Source: Brasenia schreberi (taxonomy: Eukaryota > Streptophyta > Magnoliopsida > Nymphaeales > Cabombaceae). From it: DNA of 64,000 bases. The notes under the pieces were generated by a model. The model was given only the letters and a program-made list of their open reading frames with translations, made no database searches and was not told the DNA's origin. The DNA is taken from assembly GCA_036023115.1 (NCBI GenBank), contig JAYKKT010000064.1:5364001-5428000 (forward strand), written 5' to 3'. Positions 62,476 through 64,000 of the stretch are shown here, piece by piece. The first letter of the stretch is position 1; each line of letters starts with the position of its first letter. Position numbers and translations under genes: made by a program.

Positions 62476-63447
62476 AAAGAGAGCAAGACAAACCAGCAGT
62501 ATAGTTCTTCCTCAGGAAAACTGTGGTACCTTTCTTGAGAGAGAGAGTGGGCATAGTTCGATTGATTGTTATTCTTTATCGTTACTACGCAATCGTGCCC
62601 TCTAACAAACAACGAAGGTAACGTTTCTTTCTCGTTTTCTCAAAGAGTGCAGCTTTTAGGTGGTTCTTTGCTCTTACGAGCACCAAGTCCTCCCTCCCCT
62701 CGCTTACTGTAAATAGAAATAAGCGAATAAAAAGAAGAAAGAAAAGAAAATTCCACTTGCCCTTCTTCCCTCTACTGTAAAAGCAACTTGTTCAACCTCA
62801 CTTTTTCTTTCCTCGTTAACGACGCCACACAATCTTCAAGACATATATATATAGAGAGAGAGAGATGTGTGTGCGCGCGCGCGCGCGAAGTGGAAGGATG
62901 GGAATAGGGACTCGACCCGGTTGATCCGAACGACACAAGATTACCTCGTTTTAACTGGGATCAGGTTGTGGGCAGTGAAAACCGAACATCTTTAACCAGT
63001 TAAGGGAAAAGAAGTAGCCAACCCGCTTAAATGCAGAAGTGCACTCGAGCTATTTTATTTTCAAAATTTCAACAATAAAAGATTACGTGAGACAGAAGCC
63101 TAACAAACACATGCATGCACCCCTCGGGGATCGAACTTGCCACCTACATTGGGAGTCAGGCCATGCCAAGTGAACTAACGCTCTGGGTGTTTTTTCATCC
63201 TTGGTTGCTTGGTGATTTTATTTCCAATGAGAGAGAATAGTATTTCATAACGAGAGTTCCTAATAAGTTGTGGGAAATCAACGTAGTTAAACAGTTTCTG
63301 AAAAGAGAATAATGAGATCGGGGATCAACTTTAGAGTATTGTTGACTGTAAGGAATTCAACAATGATAACGTCCATAATGAATAAAGTCACAGCAGAAAT
63401 AAAATGCAATTATATGTAATAGAAAATCTCTTTAAATTGCACAACTA

Positions 63448-63520
63448 GAAATTGCACACCTGGCTACGGGGGTAAACTCACAAGTTGAAGATCATGAGTT
63501 TGATTCTTCAAGCATGCATA
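63448..63520 (+). repeat. tRNA-like SINE head
   Basis: CACCTGGCTACGGGGGTAAA and, 35 bp on, the box-B-like ATGAGTTTGATTCTTC have SINE-head spacing. An inverted similar stretch, with GGGGATCGAACTTGCCACC, is at 63125-63185. Confidence 0.35.
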
Positions 63521-63615
63521 TTGTTTTTTAACATAATACCTATAAAAAAAGATGTCATTCTTACGCTTGAAAAATAACTCCTTGTAACAGGTTCGACTCT
63601 CACTTGAAGCTCTAA

Positions 63616-63712
63616 AAATATCTACAACAACAATAAATAAGCTTTTTCTCTTACTAGATGAGGTCAATCAATATGTAAGCCTTTTCCCTTATTAGATGAA
63701 GTCAGCTACAAG
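63616..63712 (-). mobile_element. Two adjacent RTE 3' tails
   Basis: CTACAACAACAATAAATAAG, then CTTTTTCTCTTACTAGATGA and GGTCAATCAATATG are the inverted RTE 3' end. Immediately after it, GTAAGCCTTTTCCCTTATTA and GATGAAGTCAGCTACAAG are a second copy of the same end. The two are in tandem, both heavily mutated. Confidence 0.6.
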
Positions 63713-63794
63713 TGTTTGTGAATCTCTAGTATTATTAGAAAAAATTTTGTTTTGTCACTTTGGATTCCCTTAGAGTTCCTCGGATAAGGACTTC

Positions 63795-63968
63795 TTTTTT
63801 TCATCTAAATCCGGAAGTCCATGAAGATCCCACCTAATCTGGTTCCAGCCAGGTCAACCCACTATGGAGGCATACCTCTTCCGGCACTGGTTTTCTCTAG
63901 TCACAAGACTCAACTCAAGGCCTTGCTTAAGGAGAACAAGTGTCGAACCACTTGAACCAACTAAGTAT
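63795..63968 (-). repeat. SINE-like element, family A copy 2
   Basis: In reverse complement it reads TTAGTTGGTTCAAGTGGTTC, then CTTGTTCTCCTTAAGCAAGG, GAGTTGAGTCTTGTG and AGAGAAAACCAGTGCCGG, the order of the copy at 37677-37856. The segment after 63795 is A-rich in this orientation. Confidence 0.5.
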
Positions 63969-64000
63969 TGGTCCTCTTGTAAGCACTTTGAATTGCTTAA

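Larger units (their letters stand above)
61434..64000. other. Right-edge intergenic region
   Basis: No gene is seen. It contains a SINE-like piece (62376-62475), a (TA)-(GA)-(GT)-(GC) compound microsatellite (62844-62888), tRNA-like fragments (63100-63185 inverted, 63448-63520), RTE tails (63616-63712) and a SINE family A copy (63795-63968). Confidence 0.6.

Overview
This is nuclear DNA from a flowering plant. Every gene is of a land-plant family and is split by GT-AG introns, and the space between is AT-rich and full of plant transposable elements (RTE-type LINEs, a Ty1/copia element, hAT- and Mutator-type MITEs, SINE-like pieces) and long AT, GA and GT microsatellites. The base composition does not look like a grass; I cannot place the species further. 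I rebuilt exon chains by hand, using splice sites and reading phase checked against family proteins recalled from general knowledge; no database search was run.

Layout. (1) 1811-3991, plus: last four coding exons of ethanolamine-phosphate cytidylyltransferase (PECT1); earlier exons lie to the left of the window or were not found. (2) 3992-9020: intergenic, with RTE LINE 3' ends, a hAT-like MITE and a 934-bp insertion. (3) 9186-12641, plus: complete 8-exon B1-type cyclin-dependent kinase (CDKB1, 303 aa), with a mitosis-specific MSA box and an E2F-like box upstream. (4) 12642-15398: microsatellite-rich spacer. (5) 15399-19647, plus: 3-exon protein phosphatase 1 catalytic subunit (TOPP type, 329 aa). 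(6) 20273-32355, minus: 10-exon COP1-interacting-protein-7-like gene (1141 aa), convergent with the PP1 gene. Two of its introns carry degenerate RTE LINEs in opposite orientations, and one of them also holds a small element with a 5S-rRNA-like core. (7) 33700-43990: repeat-rich intergenic space. (8) 44824-54401, plus: 5-exon UDP-rhamnose/UDP-galactose transporter (URGT5/6 type, 331 aa). Its 7.3-kb first intron holds an antisense Ty1/copia element with both LTRs and a 5-bp target duplication, and inside that a hAT-type element with an 8-bp duplication. (9) 54402-59224: intergenic. (10) 59225-61299, minus: 2-exon LRR receptor-like kinase of the PXC1 type (667 aa) with a TATA box. (11) 61434-64000: intergenic, SINE-like pieces and RTE tails.

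The genes do not form a pathway. They are unrelated single genes for phospholipid synthesis, the G2/M cell cycle, Ser/Thr dephosphorylation, light signalling, Golgi sugar-nucleotide transport and secondary-wall or vascular signalling. I found no clearly new biological system. The most unusual structures are the nested transposons in introns, above all the 5S-rRNA-like/RTE composite and the inverted RTE pair flanking exons 5-8 of the CIP7-like gene.
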